This document shows positions 36,400 through 47,467 of a stretch of DNA of 64,000 bases, piece after piece. The DNA comes from JAEUIG01 sp046349775. Lineage in GTDB: Bacteria > Planctomycetota > Planctomycetia > Planctomycetales > Planctomycetaceae. The first letter of the stretch is position 1, and each line of letters starts with the position of its first letter. The notes below the pieces were generated by a model. The model made no database searches. It was not told where the DNA came from and was given only the letters and a program-made list of their open reading frames with translations. Location: the NCBI GenBank assembly GCA_046349775.1, contig JAXMBS010000005.1, positions 88,509 to 152,508 of the forward strand. Direction: 5' to 3'. A program made the position numbers and the translations under genes.

Positions 36400-37446
36400 C
36401 TAGCGCTGGTAAATCGGCAAGTAGCGATACTCGATGGCCAGCGCCAGCACGGCCAGCGAGGTGGCATAGACCCGGCCGTGCGTCCGTTCTCCGCCGTGCG
36501 GCGACTCCCAGCTTCCGTCAGAGTTCTGCTCCGGGAGCAGGAACTGGACCAGCGCGCGGCGTGAACCATCGGCGAACCTTCCCCCCAGCTTGAACATGCC
36601 GACACCGGTATAATACACGCCGTAGAACACGTAGTTTGTGTCGCGGTCAATCGGGTTGGCCAGCAGGAAGTCCGCACCGCCGAGCGATTCGGGCGCCGAG
36701 TGGACGCCGCACACCTCCAGCGCCGTGATGCCCGTGCCGGTGAGTGTCTCCGTGCGCCCGCCCCCCGGTTGGTAGCCGAACCCGCGCTGATCGATGACGC
36801 TGCAATGCCGCACGTATTCGATGGCCAGGTCAATCGCTTCCGCCGGCACGTCGCAGCCGATGTCCTTCGCCGCCCGCAGCGCCAGCACCTGCCACGCCGT
36901 CACACTCAGATCGCTGTCGCGGCTGTCGATCTGGTAACGCCAGCCGCCGGCGTGGCGGCGGTCCTTGTCAACCGCCTGTGACTGCAGGATCAGCAGCACG
37001 GCTTTCTCGAGCGCCCGCTGGATGCGGTCTGCGTCGGCAGCGGGCACCATCCCGGCCGCTTCGGCCAGCATGAGCGTGCTGATGCCGTGGCTGTACATCG
37101 GCCCGTGGCTCCGCTTGTGCACAATCATGCCGTTGGGCTCCTGGTGATCGAGCACCCAACGGATCCCGCGCGTAATCGATGCGCCGTAGTCTCCCTCGTC
37201 CGGCACATGCCCGGCCGCCATGAACGCCATCACCGACAGGGAGGTAATGGCAGTGCAGTCGCCGTAGGAATCGTTGCGCCAGGCGCCGCTTTTCTGCTGA
37301 TTGGCCGCGAGATACTGCAGTGCCTTGACGATCGACGCGTCGACGAGCGCTTCCTCGGTGTCCGACAGTTTGTCAGCGGCAACGACGGCCTCTGTCAGCG
37401 TCGCAACGCATCCGAGAATCCCGACAATAAGCAACGAACTTCGCAT
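36400..37446 (-). CDS. Secreted prenyltransferase/squalene-oxidase-type repeat protein
   Basis: 348 residues from the ATG at 37446 with signal peptide (SSLLIVGILGCVATLTEAVVA). An alpha/alpha-toroid is indicated by repeated QW-like units: ALQYLAANQQKSGAWRND, GIRWVLDHQEPNGMIV, FLLPEQNSDGSWESPHGGER and TSLAVLALAIEYRYLPIYQ. No DxDD cyclase motif is seen, so it is not a squalene-hopene cyclase; function unknown, as for the many planctomycete relatives. Confidence 0.8.
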   Translation of the reverse strand: MRSSLLIVGILGCVATLTEAVVAADKLSDTEEALVDASIVKALQYLAANQQKSGAWRNDSYGDCTAITSLSVMAFMAAGHVPDEGDYGASITRGIRWVLDHQEPNGMIVHKRSHGPMYSHGISTLMLAEAAGMVPAADADRIQRALEKAVLLILQSQAVDKDRRHAGGWRYQIDSRDSDLSVTAWQVLALRAAKDIGCDVPAEAIDLAIEYVRHCSVIDQRGFGYQPGGGRTETLTGTGITALEVCGVHSAPESLGGADFLLANPIDRDTNYVFYGVYYTGVGMFKLGGRFADGSRRALVQFLLPEQNSDGSWESPHGGERTHGRVYATSLAVLALAIEYRYLPIYQR

Positions 37447-37513
37447 CGCAGGCCTGCCAATCGATCGCAACGACTTCAAACGAGCCACCTCCAACGCGGA
37501 TCCGCAACCGACG

Positions 37514-37542
37514 ATTAGCGCCCATCAGCGTTCATTAGCGGT
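37514..37542. repeat. Word repeat ATTAGCG family
   Basis: ATTAGCGCCCATCAGCG then TTCATTAGCGGT: the word ATTAGCG or ATCAGCG occurs three times in 29 bases, in the 119-base gap between two co-directional minus-strand genes. Confidence 0.55.
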
Positions 37543-37565
37543 CCCGTCTTTCTGTTCGCGATTCC

Positions 37566-40500
37566 TCACTCATTTGTCGTCGGCGATTTGCGCCGCGAGA
37601 TTTCATTGAAGTACATGCGAATCAGCGGCGCGTAGTCGGCGTCCGGGCGGGATTGCGTCCGCTGCTGCAACTCGGAGCGGAGTTCACCCGGCAGTTCTCC
37701 CCAGTTCCGCATGGAGCGGGCTTTGATCTTGTTGGCCAGATCAGTCAGCCGTAGTGACTCGGTCGTGCCGCTCCCTTTCGACGACGAATCGGCCTGGGGA
37801 CTTGTGCCGGCCTGTTGCGACGTGCCCCCTTCGCCCGGCGCCTGCTGTTCGCCCGGCGTACGGGGCTTCAGTCGCTGTGCCGCCGCCTGTAGCGCCGCCG
37901 CGGCTTGTGCCAGGTCGGACGACATGGGTTGCTCCCCTGATGCTCCCTCAGCCTGCCGACCGGCCTGGCCGGCTTCGTCCCCGGTATTCGGCATCGGGTT
38001 TTCACCGCCAGGTTGTCGTTGTCCGGCGGTCGTCGAGTCCCCCTCGCCCCGCTGCGATCCTTCACCCTCTTGCGCCTGTGGCGCGGACTGCATGCCGTCT
38101 TCCAACTCGGCGCCTGCGCGACGCAGTTGCCGTGATGCCTGGGCCACCTGCTGTCCCACTTCGGTCGGCACGGGGGAGTCCGGCGCATTCTGGGCCGCAG
38201 CAGCGGCCTTCCCGGCGGCCGCTGCCAGTTGCGCGGCCGCTTGCCGGGCGGCGTCTGCGGCCTGGGCGTTCTGACCACCGGCCTGCGCTTCCGCGGACTG
38301 CTGCATCAGCGACTGCGCCTGCTCAGTCGCAGCACTCGACTCGGTCGCCTGCGCTCCGGCCTCCGCGCGATCGAGGGGATCGGCCGTCAGTTCTTCAGCG
38401 ATCTCGCGGAACTCCTGCTGCAGTTGGGCGGTGCTTTCAACCGTTCGCTGCTGACTCTGCTGTCGTGCTGCGGCGCGGGCCGCAGCCGAACCGGCCGTCT
38501 CGGAGAGCTGTCGCGCCAGTTCCTGTTGCGACTGGGCAAATTCGCGCAGCGCGTCGCCAGCTGACGCATTCGCACTGCGGGCCGCTTCGGAAGCATCCTC
38601 GGCCGCCTGCTGCGCCGCTGAGGTGGCGGCGCTCAGGTCTCCGTCGGCTGTCGCATCGGCGGCTCGTGCCGCCTGGTCGGCGATGGCTTCGAGCGACTGC
38701 GCGTCCTGCCCGTCCGCTTCAGCGGCGGCAAGCGCTGCCTGGACGGCCTGCTCGGCCAATTGCGATTGCCGTGCGGCGAGCTGATCGACCCGTTCGCGGT
38801 CGCCGTCAGTTGGCGGCTGCGGCGCAGTCTCCTTTTCAAGGCTGTCGGCCAGCCGTTGTTCTCGTCCGGCCAGTTGCTCGGCCTGTGAGCGCAGCGCATC
38901 GAGCTGTCCCAGTGCATGTTCGGCGGCTGCGTCGATGAGTTCAGGACGCCGATTCAGCAGGTCGTCGAGCCGTCGTGTGAGATCGGCGTGATCCGCGCGC
39001 AACCGATCGGCAGCGAGCGCCCGCAGCATCGCTTCGGGATCGTCCGCAGGAGGGCCGGAATCCGGCGGCTGCGGCGTACTCTTCCGTAACTGCTGGACGC
39101 CGTCTGCCAGCCGCTCGGCATCGTCGGCCAGCCGCTGCAACTCCAAAAGATCCTGTTCCAGGTCGGCCAACGTCTCGAGATCGCGCTGGATGGCCTCCAG
39201 TTCGGCTTCCGCCTGCTTGAGCCGATCGCCGGCAGCGGCCAGCGCGCTTGTCTGCTCGGCCGGTGCAGCGTCCCGTGAGTTCGCGGTCTGCTGTGCGGCT
39301 TCTGCAAGTTGCTCCCGGCCAACCGTGCGCGTGCGTTCGCCAAGCGACGACAACACCGGATGCAGCTCGAACATCGCCGCCAGCCGTTCGGCTTCGGCGA
39401 CAGTGGTGCGATCCGCTTCTGCGACGGCTGAGACATCCGCGGCGCGTTCAAAGGGAGCACCGGCCTGCTGCCGCTCGGCGGCATGGGTGTGCAGTTCTTC
39501 GGTCGTCTGACGGTTTTTTGCTACTAAAGCACGCAACTGTTGCAGGGTCTGCGCCAATTCCTGTTGCCGTTCGGTCAGCTCCTGGAGCTCCGACGATTTT
39601 GCTTGCGTCGAAATCGTGATCAGCTGTGGTTCGGTCCAGGACTCGTTCGGTCCCGGATCGGGGCGTTCGTCCGCCGCCCGAGCGCGGACGGACAGAACGG
39701 CGCCCTCCGCAAGCCCCAGCGGCGCGAGATCCAGGGAGAATTTGTCCTGGGCCTGCCGGAAACCCAGCAGCGGCACCGTGGAGTCGATCTGCCCGCTGCT
39801 GTCGGGCTGACCGACGACCTCGTAATGCAGATCGAGCGCGGCCAGACCGATGTCATCCATCGCGGCGACGGGAAATCGCAACACGTCGTGCGGCCCCGCC
39901 TGCGACGACGCGCTGTGGTCGGTGAACAGGACTGTCGGCGGTGCGTCCTCGAGGAGCCGGATGTGGCGCTGCGGTTCGTGGTGCGGCACGAGGCCGAGCG
40001 TATCGTGCATGTGGATGGCGATCCGCCCGCTGGATTCCGGCACGAATTCGATCTCGGCCGACAGGCCATCGTCGCTGAGCTTGCCGGTCAGCTCTGTTTC
40101 AACGGCGGCGGCATCCGTGACCGGATCGGCCATCCATTTCAGTGCCGCCCGCACAACCGGGAGAGTGAATTGCAGCCGCAATTGCAGCCGACTGCCGTGG
40201 AGCACTTCCAGTTCGCCGACGACGCCGTCGATCTGCTGCACGGCCCGGCCGGTGTACGCAGGCGGCTCGATCAGCACCGAGGCCGCAGCAAGCGCCGGGC
40301 GATCGACGACGTCGATGAAACGACCGCGTGCGCGTGCGGTTGCGGTGATCTCGAAATCGAACGGCTGGAGGACGTCGGCAACCGTTGCCGTAAATCTGCC
40401 GCGGCTCCGCCGACCAGGTCATCTGCCGCTCGAACTGCTGGCCAGAGGCGTCGCTCCAGCGCAACCACGCGGCGGCGATTTCGGTCCGGGCGATGCTCCA

Positions 40501-41149
40501 GTGCGGCTCGGCGGTGATTTCCACGTCAGCGCGGGAAACGGTGGCGTCGCCGGGAACCACGACAAACGTCAGGTTGGCGGCACGCTCGAGTTGCGCTACG
40601 GCGTCGCAAAGCGGCAGGAGCAATCGATAACCGCCGAAGAACAGGCATGGCGCCAGGAGCGGCCAGTGCGATCACACCTACGGCCCCGCGACGAGCCGCA
40701 CGGCCGACCGGCAACGGCGTCGCCAGGTCGAGTTGCGACAAGCCCTGCTCGGCCTGGCGGGCGACCTTCCGCTCGCATCAGCAACAGTACCCGCGCTGAC
40801 GTCCGCCTCCAGCTCAATCGCCGAACTGAGCCGTTCCTGAAGTTCAGGATACGTCGACTCGACAAACGCTGCCGCCGCGGCGGATCAAATCGCCGGCCGA
40901 AACATCGCCACAGCGCTGGAGCACGCCTGCGAGCCGACCAGCCCCTGCCGTCACCAGCCATCCGATCCGCACCTGGAGTGGAACCTCCCATGCGAGATCC
41001 GACAGCACGGCCGCGACGACGACGCCCGATACGAACTTAATGCCGCGAAGCCAAAACCGTTGAGCAGCAGCACGAGCCGCGCGCGCGGTCTATACGCGCC
41101 AGTTGCCGCAGCAATGTCGATTCTCGGGAGAGGCGGAGGCGTGGAGCAT
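37566..41149 (-). CDS. DUF4175-like membrane protein with long Ala/Gln-rich coiled coil, N-terminus frameshifted
   Basis: The intact part (37566-40277, 903 residues) begins VLIEPPAYTGRAVQQIDGV. A beta domain follows, then about 550 residues of coiled coil rich in Ala, Gln, Glu and Asp, a Gly/Ser/Gln-rich low-complexity stretch (about 700-820) and a conserved tail (WGELPGELRSELQQRTQSR). Upstream frames continue the same protein: AANLTFVVVPGDATVSRADV, then a hydrophobic part (LFFGGYRLLLPL) and YPELQERLSSAIELEADV. They reach a likely start at about 41149. Overall this is the architecture of DUF4175-like proteins, membrane helices followed by a long rod. Indels lie near 40.35, 40.63-40.85 and 41.0 kb. 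Confidence 0.7.
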
Positions 41150-41231
41150 GACGCCTTGCAGTCTAACTTGCCGCACCCCCCGCACAACAGATCGTATCTC
41201 GCGGCACGACGAAATGCCCGACGATCGTCGC

Positions 41232-42089
41232 CTAGGTTGCCAGCCCGCCGAAGGGTTCATCCTCGTCGATCTGGGGCTGATGCGGTCGGAACCGTCGCCG
41301 CAGGATCTCGAATTCGTCAGCCGGCGCGGTCGACCGGGATTTGCCCCGGCAACGGCGGCGAGTCGGTCAGCCCGCGCAGTCGCTGCCAGAGGGGCCGCCA
41401 GCAGACCATCGGAATCGAATGCTTCCGGCGGCCGAAGCTCATGACGGTTTGTAGCAGCCGCCGATGGGTCCGGGATCGTTCCTGGTCCTCGATGAGTGTG
41501 CCGGGAATGGACAATCGCAGACTCACCAGCGCGAGATAACGCGCTTGCCTGCGGCCCACGGCCGCCGTCCCCCTGAGCGTGAACTGCCGCATCCGCTCGA
41601 CCTCAACGGCGAACGGTTCGGCGGCGTGGTTGTCCGGCAGGCTGCCGAGCAGGCAATCGCACCAGCGTTCTGTTTTCCGGCGGAGCTGATTGATCCGCAA
41701 CAGCGCCGCCCGAGCAGCAGGCCCTGCACGAGGCGCGTCAGGACAGAGTGTTTGCCTGCAACGGGTCGGGTAGCGCGGCCCGCGGCGGCAGGACGGCGGC
41801 GTCCACCACGGGCGTCGCAAACCGCGAACACGCCAGCCACAACGCGGCAGGTCAGCTCTGTGACAAGAATCTCTTCCGCCAGCGGCGCCACGACCGTAGT
41901 CGGCGTCGCAGCCTCTGGTTTCTCGAGTGCACGCCACCAATGCCGCAGCAGCGACCGCAAAGATTGGGAGTATTCCAGCAACGCTGGAGGCGGCGGTACG
42001 CGGACTCCCGAAGTGAGGGCCGATGCGTGCGCGGCCAAGAGGCCAGGCGCGAGCGCGAGGTCGCGAAGTACAATGAATTCGTTCGGCAT
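41232..42089 (-). pseudogene. Conserved planctomycete hypothetical protein, frameshifted
   Basis: Starts MPNEFIVLRDLALAPGLLAA at 42089 and stays open past LAEEILVTELTCRVVAGVFA. Further pieces in other frames are LTRLVQGLLLG, RRKTERWCDCLLGSLPDNHA, LALVSLRLSIPG and HSIPMVCWRPLWQRLRG. A tail EFEILRRRFRPHQPQ ends at a TAG at 41232. Resembles an uncharacterised family of about 280 residues in planctomycetes. At least three indels. Directly upstream of the DUF4175-like gene, so they may be one operon. Confidence 0.55.
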
Positions 42090-42167
42090 AGAGCGTCAGC
42101 CCGTGGCAGCGGCGGCGCGCCAAGGCCTGACTTCAGCGAACGGCGCTGGTCGAATCCCTCGGCAACC

Positions 42168-42194
42168 GCAATGACGCGTGAAACGCGTCATTGC
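42168..42194. repeat. Perfect 11-bp hairpin
   Basis: GCAATGACGCG pairs with CGCGTCATTGC around TGAAA. It contains ACGCGT twice. It lies 79 bases upstream of the start of the broken hypothetical gene, on the promoter side, so an operator is as likely as a repeat element. Confidence 0.5.
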
Positions 42195-42383
42195 CGGGGA
42201 AACGCAAACTCAGTGCCGGAGGCGCCGGCATTCGGCACAGGAGCGACGGCAACCGGCCTAAGTCGGGCTGCAGATGGCCGTTACACGTCCACAGGCGGAT
42301 CGATTGACGTTCACATCACCCCTGGCGAACACGGACGCATGTTGACTCGTCGCAACGTTGCCGTTGCCTGCGGCGCGCGACGC

Positions 42384-42406
42384 CGCCCCGTCTTGGAGAC
42401 GGGGCG
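42384..42406 (-). terminator. Hairpin downstream of pilin-like gene
   Basis: CGCCCCGTCT and AGACGGGGCG with a three-base TGG loop, a perfect 10-bp stem; no T-run follows on the minus strand. Confidence 0.5.
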
Positions 42407-42460
42407 AGTCCTGGGATGCATTATTAAAGGTCCGGTGACCAGCGATCCGCCGGCGGCGAA

Positions 42461-42730
42461 TCAAAAGCCCCTTCCCATCCCCAGGCCTTCGCCGCGGCTG
42501 CCCGCACTCGTGATGTTGCCCCTATTTGACTGAAAGCCGCTGTAGCGGAATGACTGGTTGACGCTGCCGAACGAGTCGCCGACGTCGTTCAATTCGTTGT
42601 TGACGCCATGGGCCACTTCGCTGAGTCCGACGATCAGGCCGATCACCAGCATCGTGGCAATCAGCACGAGCTCGGCGGAGACGACGAATCCGGCCTCGTC
42701 CCGATACAACAGCAGTGCGAGTTTGGTCAT
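42461..42730 (-). CDS. Flp/Fap pilin-like small protein
   Basis: 89 residues. A short basic leader (MTKLALLLYRDEAG) is followed by FVVSAELVLIATMLVIGLIV, a hydrophobic helix with Glu near its start. That is the arrangement of Flp-type pilins and related single-helix prepilins processed after Gly. The tail is Gly/Ser/Asn-rich. Planctomycete genomes encode many such peptides. No tad assembly genes are in the window. Could also be a small membrane protein unrelated to pili. Confidence 0.6.
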   Translation of the reverse strand: MTKLALLLYRDEAGFVVSAELVLIATMLVIGLIVGLSEVAHGVNNELNDVGDSFGSVNQSFRYSGFQSNRGNITSAGSRGEGLGMGRGF

Positions 42731-43144
42731 GGAGGGATCCTATTGGTCGTTTCGCCGGGTGCTCGGCCAAGTGAGGTCGCAGGGAGGTGGTCTGTGTTTC
42801 GGGTCGCCCTGCGACGCCGGTGGCTGGTGCGTCGAGTCGTGTTTTGTGCCAGACCTGTAAAGCAATCTGAATGCCGAAACACGTGCGGCGCTCAGAAACG
42901 TGAACACCGTTAATTTGTCTGAACGCCGATCTCCCGATGGGTTCCGCAGATGCGCCGCTTGCGAGAACCGGGAGAGTTCCTCGACAAGCTTTTCGCTCGA
43001 CTGGATTCGCGTGTTGAGATTTGGCAACACGTCGTGCGCAGGCAACGCGGCATCTCAGGTTTCAAAACTCAGATTCCGCCCGTCGATTTGAGTTCATCTG
43101 CCACGGAAGATGACGCGTGTCCCCCGGCTCACTAACATCACTCC
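42731..43144. other. Spacer without evident gene
   Basis: About 410 bases between the divergent pilin-like and SDR genes. A 101-codon minus frame and several 60-codon plus frames have no recognisable product. No strong repeat seen. Confidence 0.4.
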
Positions 43145-43836
43145 ATGTCGAATTCAGCAGCGCCGATCGTCCTCATTACCGGTGTCTCGCGCGGCCTGGG
43201 CGCGCCGTGACCGCTCGCTTTGCGGAATCCGGCTGGACGGTCTGGGGCTGCAGCAGGTCAGCCGCAGCAATCCGCAGTCTGGCGGCTGAATTCATCACCC
43301 CGCACCGGTTTGCGAGCGTCGATGTGGCGGACCACGAGGCCGTTTCCGCGTGGGGGCAGGAACTGCTCACTGGCGGTAATGCACCGGATCTGCTCCTGAA
43401 TAATGCGGCGATCATCAATCCCAACGCGCCGCTCTGGGAGGTGCCACCGGACGAGTTTTCTGCCGTGATCGACGTCAATCTCAAGGGGGTGTATCACGTG
43501 CTGCGGACGTTCGTGCCGCCAATGATTGCGCGGGGCCGCGGGATCATCGTGAATTTCAGTTCCGGCTGGGGGCGGTCGACGTCCCCGGAAGTGGCCCCGT
43601 ATTGCGCCACGAAGTGGGGCATCGAGGGGTTGACGAGTGCGCTGGCGTACGAGCTGCCGCGCGGCATGGCGGCTGTGGCCCTCAATCCCGGCATTATCGA
43701 TACCGACATGCTTCGCAGCTGCTTCGGCGGAGAGGCGTCGCAATATGGCGACGCAGAGGCCTGGAGCCGCCGGGCTGTACCGTTTTTGCGGAATCTGACG
43801 GCCCGCGACAACGGTCAGTCGCTGGACGCGCCGTAG
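43145..43836 (+). CDS. Short-chain dehydrogenase/reductase, one frameshift near 43.2 kb
   Basis: NAD(P)-dependent oxidoreductase of about 231 residues. The true N-terminus starts at 43145 (MSNSAAPIVLITGVSRGLG) with the cofactor motif TGxxxGxG. One base is missing at about 43201 (expected GGCCGCGCC, found GGCGCGCC), after which the frame RAVTARFAESGW runs to the stop. The NNAA motif (LLLNNAAIINP), catalytic Ser (VNFSSGWG) and YxxxK (PYCATKWG) follow. Substrate unknown. Confidence 0.85.
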
Positions 43837-44041
43837 TTCCCGCCTGCGCCAGCAGCGCGATTTTCCGGCCCATGCGGACAAACACCAGCCGGCCGGTCGG
43901 TCCGGCCCGCGATTCCGGCCGCACCGTTTGCCCGACCGTCGAAAGCGCCCTAGTCTTTTCGGCTTGCGATCGTTTTCGACGGCTGGCTTGGCATTGCGCC
44001 GGTCCGGCATTCGGCCTCCCGTGCGGGAGCAGGATGATTCC

Positions 44042-45682
44042 ATGAGTCACGCGGCGCTGCGGTGGATCGAAGCTCCACCCCCGACGGACGGGCCAAACCT
44101 GGCCGTTCTGTCGGGTGCGCGCTCACACTCCTCGCTGCCGTCCGATCCGTCGGCCGCCTATGTGCAGCTCACCGGTCTGCCGTTCGCCGTGGCAGACCTG
44201 TGCAGCGGCATGCTCACGTACTCCGCCTTCGTCGATCTGTGTCCGATCCTGAAGCCTGAGCTCCTGGAGGAGTTCCGGCTTGGCAAGAGTCCGCACGTCG
44301 TCCTGGATCGCGAGCAGGACATGGTGTACTACGCCGTCCGGCTGCCGCGCGTGAATTCCCGCGAGCAGCTGGCAGTCGGTTTCGTGCCCCGCGACGTGAC
44401 GGCGCCGTCGGACTGGTTGCGTGAGGCCGCCCGCAGCGCCGGCTGGAGCGAGGTGGAACTGCAGCGCTGGCTGGATGGCATCCAGGCCGTTCCGGCCGAG
44501 GCGCTGCCGCGGTTCCTGCGTCTGGCCGAGATGCAGGTGTGCGCTGCTCCCGATGCGCGGATGTCGCGAAATGTCGAGGAGATGGCGGCCCAGCTCGACG
44601 GCGCCTACGAAGAACTCAGCCTGCTGCACGACGTTTCGCGGAACCTGCGCGTGTCGCTGGACCCCGTCGAACTCTCGCAGACGTGCGTGCATCGACTGCA
44701 CATGGCGATCAACGCGGAGGGGTGCGGCATCCTGCTCGTGCCGCGGGACGCGCCACTGCGGTTCGTCTCCGACGGACGGCTGCCGTGCGGCGAACTGGAA
44801 TTGCAGGACCTGCTCAGCAGTGAAACGACGCTGATCGGCCGGCGCCCGATCGTCCGCAACCATGTCGACGAGTCGATGCAGGCGGACAACTGGCCGGGGC
44901 TGCGGAACTTCGTCGCCGCCGCGATCCTCGAAGGGGAGAGCATCGTCGGCTGGATTATCGCCTGCAACTCGATCGGCCGCCGCGAATTCGGCACCGTCGA
45001 AGCCAACCTGCTGAACTCCGTCGCGCTGATCCTCAGCACGCACCTGCACAACATCCAGTTGTTCCACGAGCAGGAAGACCTGCTGATTGCATTCGTCCGC
45101 TCGCTGGTCTCAACGCTGGATGCGAAGGACTCGTACACGCGCGGCCACAGCGAACGGGTCGCCCTCGTGGCGCGGCGGCTGGCGCAGCAACTGGGCCTGG
45201 CCGCCCGCGACCAGGACGATATCCACCTGTCGGCACTACTGCACGACATCGGCAAGATCGGCGTCGAGGACGCGATCCTCGGCAAGCCGGGCCGGCTCAC
45301 CGAGGCCGAGTTCCGCAAGCTGCAGCTGCATCCGGTCATCGGGCACGACATCCTGCAGGGGATCAAGAACCTGCAGCACATCCTGCCGGGCGTGCGCAGT
45401 CACCACGAGAGCTACGACGGTTCCGGCTATCCCGACAAGCTCGCCGGCGACGAGATTCCGCTGATGGCCCGCATCCTGGCCGTGGCGGACGCGTTTGATG
45501 CGATGGGCAGCGACCGCCCGTACCGCGGCGGCATGCCGCTGGAACAAATCGAGCGGATTCTCATGGAGGGGTCCGGCTCGCAGTGGGACGCGCGCGTGAT
45601 CCGCGCCTATTTTGCCGCCCGCGAGGACATCCGGCGGATCTGGGAGACGTGCCGGGAGTCGGCAGAGCCGCGATCGCTGTAA
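44042..45682 (+). CDS. GAF plus HD-GYP domain protein
   Basis: 546 residues. The N-terminal 180 residues are an uncharacterised alpha/beta region. A GAF-like domain lies at about 190-345 (DVSRNLRVSLDPVELSQTC, LLVPRDAPLRF). The HD-GYP domain at about 350-530 has SYTRGHSERVALVA, the HD pair in LLHDIGKIGV, HPVIGHDIL and the signature HHESYDGSGYPDKLAGDEI. The HHExxDGxGYP motif is complete, so cyclic-di-GMP or cGAMP phosphodiesterase activity is possible. Start by AGGA eight bases upstream. A second HD-GYP protein lies at 50294. Confidence 0.9.
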   Translation: MSHAALRWIEAPPPTDGPNLAVLSGARSHSSLPSDPSAAYVQLTGLPFAVADLCSGMLTYSAFVDLCPILKPELLEEFRLGKSPHVVLDREQDMVYYAVRLPRVNSREQLAVGFVPRDVTAPSDWLREAARSAGWSEVELQRWLDGIQAVPAEALPRFLRLAEMQVCAAPDARMSRNVEEMAAQLDGAYEELSLLHDVSRNLRVSLDPVELSQTCVHRLHMAINAEGCGILLVPRDAPLRFVSDGRLPCGELELQDLLSSETTLIGRRPIVRNHVDESMQADNWPGLRNFVAAAILEGESIVGWIIACNSIGRREFGTVEANLLNSVALILSTHLHNIQLFHEQEDLLIAFVRSLVSTLDAKDSYTRGHSERVALVARRLAQQLGLAARDQDDIHLSALLHDIGKIGVEDAILGKPGRLTEAEFRKLQLHPVIGHDILQGIKNLQHILPGVRSHHESYDGSGYPDKLAGDEIPLMARILAVADAFDAMGSDRPYRGGMPLEQIERILMEGSGSQWDARVIRAYFAAREDIRRIWETCRESAEPRSL

Positions 45683-45890
45683 GGTGGTCTGCTGTGCAGC
45701 CGATCCTTGTTGCGGCCGGCCTCCTGACCGTGCTGCATTTCGCGACGTGGGCTCATCCCAGGGCTGACGCCCCCCGGATCGCCATGCGACCCCTTCTGCG
45801 GGTCCACATCGACACTCCGATGACGATCTCGCTCCGATCGTGCTACGATCCGACGCGGTACGTTCCGCATCGGCCCAACGCACGACATCT

Positions 45891-47467
45891 ATGCGCGGCT
45901 GCACTCCGATCACTCGTCGCTCCGCGTGCACACAACTTGCTGCAGCGATCGCCTCTCCGCTGATTACTCGGTTCGCACGGGCCGCTGATGCGCCCGCGAC
46001 GAACAGGTGGATCGGTCGGCCGGTGGTGATTCGCACGCGCGGCGCCAGCTGTTTGTCGACGACCGCATCGTCGCCGACCTCGGCGAACGTGCAGCGCGTC
46101 CTGCACCGGCGACCAAGGCCAACGACGGCCAGCCGGTGAGGTTCTGGCAGCGCGACGCCGAGGGGAAACGTGTGCCGCTGCTGGCGTCGATCTACGCCTC
46201 GCCGGTCTATGACGCCGAGCGGGGCGTGTTTCGCCTGTGGAGCCGCGTGTATCCCGGCCTGGCACGGCCGCAGGCGCTCCCCGGGACCGAAGTCCACAAG
46301 CACATGCGCTACGGCTACAGCGAGTCATCTGACGGGATCGATTTCGACTTCGTCGGCGAGCTGCAGGGTCTGCATTCGCTCGGCGATTACAACAGCGTGG
46401 TCACGCTGGACGAACACGAGTCTGATCCGTCACATCGCTTCAAGATCGGATATGACGGATCGCAGACCGGCGTGAACGGCGCGTGCCTGGCACATTCCGG
46501 TGACGGAATTCACTGGACGCCGTACAACGACGGCCAGCCCGTCACGCACCGAGCGGCCGACTTCACGAACTGTCTCGTCTGGGACGAACAGAAACAGGCG
46601 TATCTGCTGTTCACCCGCACCGACTACGGCACCGGCGGCGGTCCGGGAGAGGTTCGCGGCATGCGCGTGATGTCGAACCCCGACGTCAAAGGGAACCCGA
46701 CGAATTGGACGACGCTGCGCGAGTGGAAACTCGACCAGGACGGGCCGGAAGAATTCCGACGCCGACAGATCTACACCATGACCGACTGGCAGCGGCACGG
46801 AGTGCACTTCGGGCTGTTCTCGATCTATGAGTGGCCGAACGATTTCAGCGAAGGGCGGGAAACCGATCACGTTCGTCGGCACGAGCGGGACGTGCTGAAC
46901 TACTACCTCGGCACGAGCCGGGACGGGATCGACTGGAACTACGAATGGATTTACGCCGGGCGGTCGTTCGTGGAGCGCGGCAGTGACGGCGCCTGGGACA
47001 AGGACCTGCTGCTGCCGGCGAACTGGATCGTCACCCGCGGCGACGAGCACTGGGTGTACTACGGCGGCGCGAACGAGCGGCACGGCACAGGGGGCGTATT
47101 CGAACCGCGGCGCGACTGGGGGATCGGTGTGGCGAAACTGCCGCTGGACCGGTTCGTGTCGCTGACAGCCGGCGAGGTACGCGGATCGCTGATGACGGTC
47201 CCGTTTGCACTCGAGGGAGACTCGCTGCAAATCAATGTCGACGCTGCGGATGGCGAGATCGCCGTCGACGTCCTCGACGAGACCATGCGGCCGCTCGCAG
47301 GGTTCTCCGGCGCACATGCGGCGCAGGCTCGAAACATCGACGAACTCCGCTGGAAACTGCACTGGAAGAACGAAACCGGGCTCGCATCGCTGCGCGGGCG
47401 GCGGGTCCGACTCCAGTTCCGAATGCGGAATGCAGACCTGTTCGCGTTCCAAGTTGAGGAACGTTGA
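45891..47467 (+). CDS. Tat-exported beta-propeller (GH32/GH43-like) protein, one frameshift near 46.0 kb
   Basis: The N-terminus at 45891 reads MRGCTPITRRSACTQLAAAI, a twin-arginine signal, ending FARAADAPA. The frame then shifts between about 45990 and 46040 to DSHARRQLFVDDRIVADLGE and stays open to 47467. Repeated blades 'YDAERGVFRLWSRVYPG', 'HSGDGIHWTPYNDG', 'WDEQKQAYLLFTR', 'TSRDGIDWNYEWIYAG' and 'WVYYGGANERHGTG' are typical of five-bladed glycosidase-like propellers. The catalytic acids are not assigned. Likely carbohydrate-related; exported folded. Confidence 0.75.

Larger units (their letters stand above)
42090..42460. other. Spacer with two strong hairpins
   Basis: No gene seen in 370 bases. 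It contains GCAATGACGCG-TGAAA-CGCGTCATTGC (42168-42194, 11-bp perfect stem) and CGCCCCGTCT-TGG-AGACGGGGCG (42384-42406, 10-bp perfect stem). The second lies 55 bases past the pilin-like stop and could end that transcript. Confidence 0.55.

Noticed and set aside
38000..39600. Possible internal DNA repeat array in the DUF4175-like gene
   Set aside because: The repetition is at the protein level (coiled coil, few residue types); no DNA unit of constant length was found.
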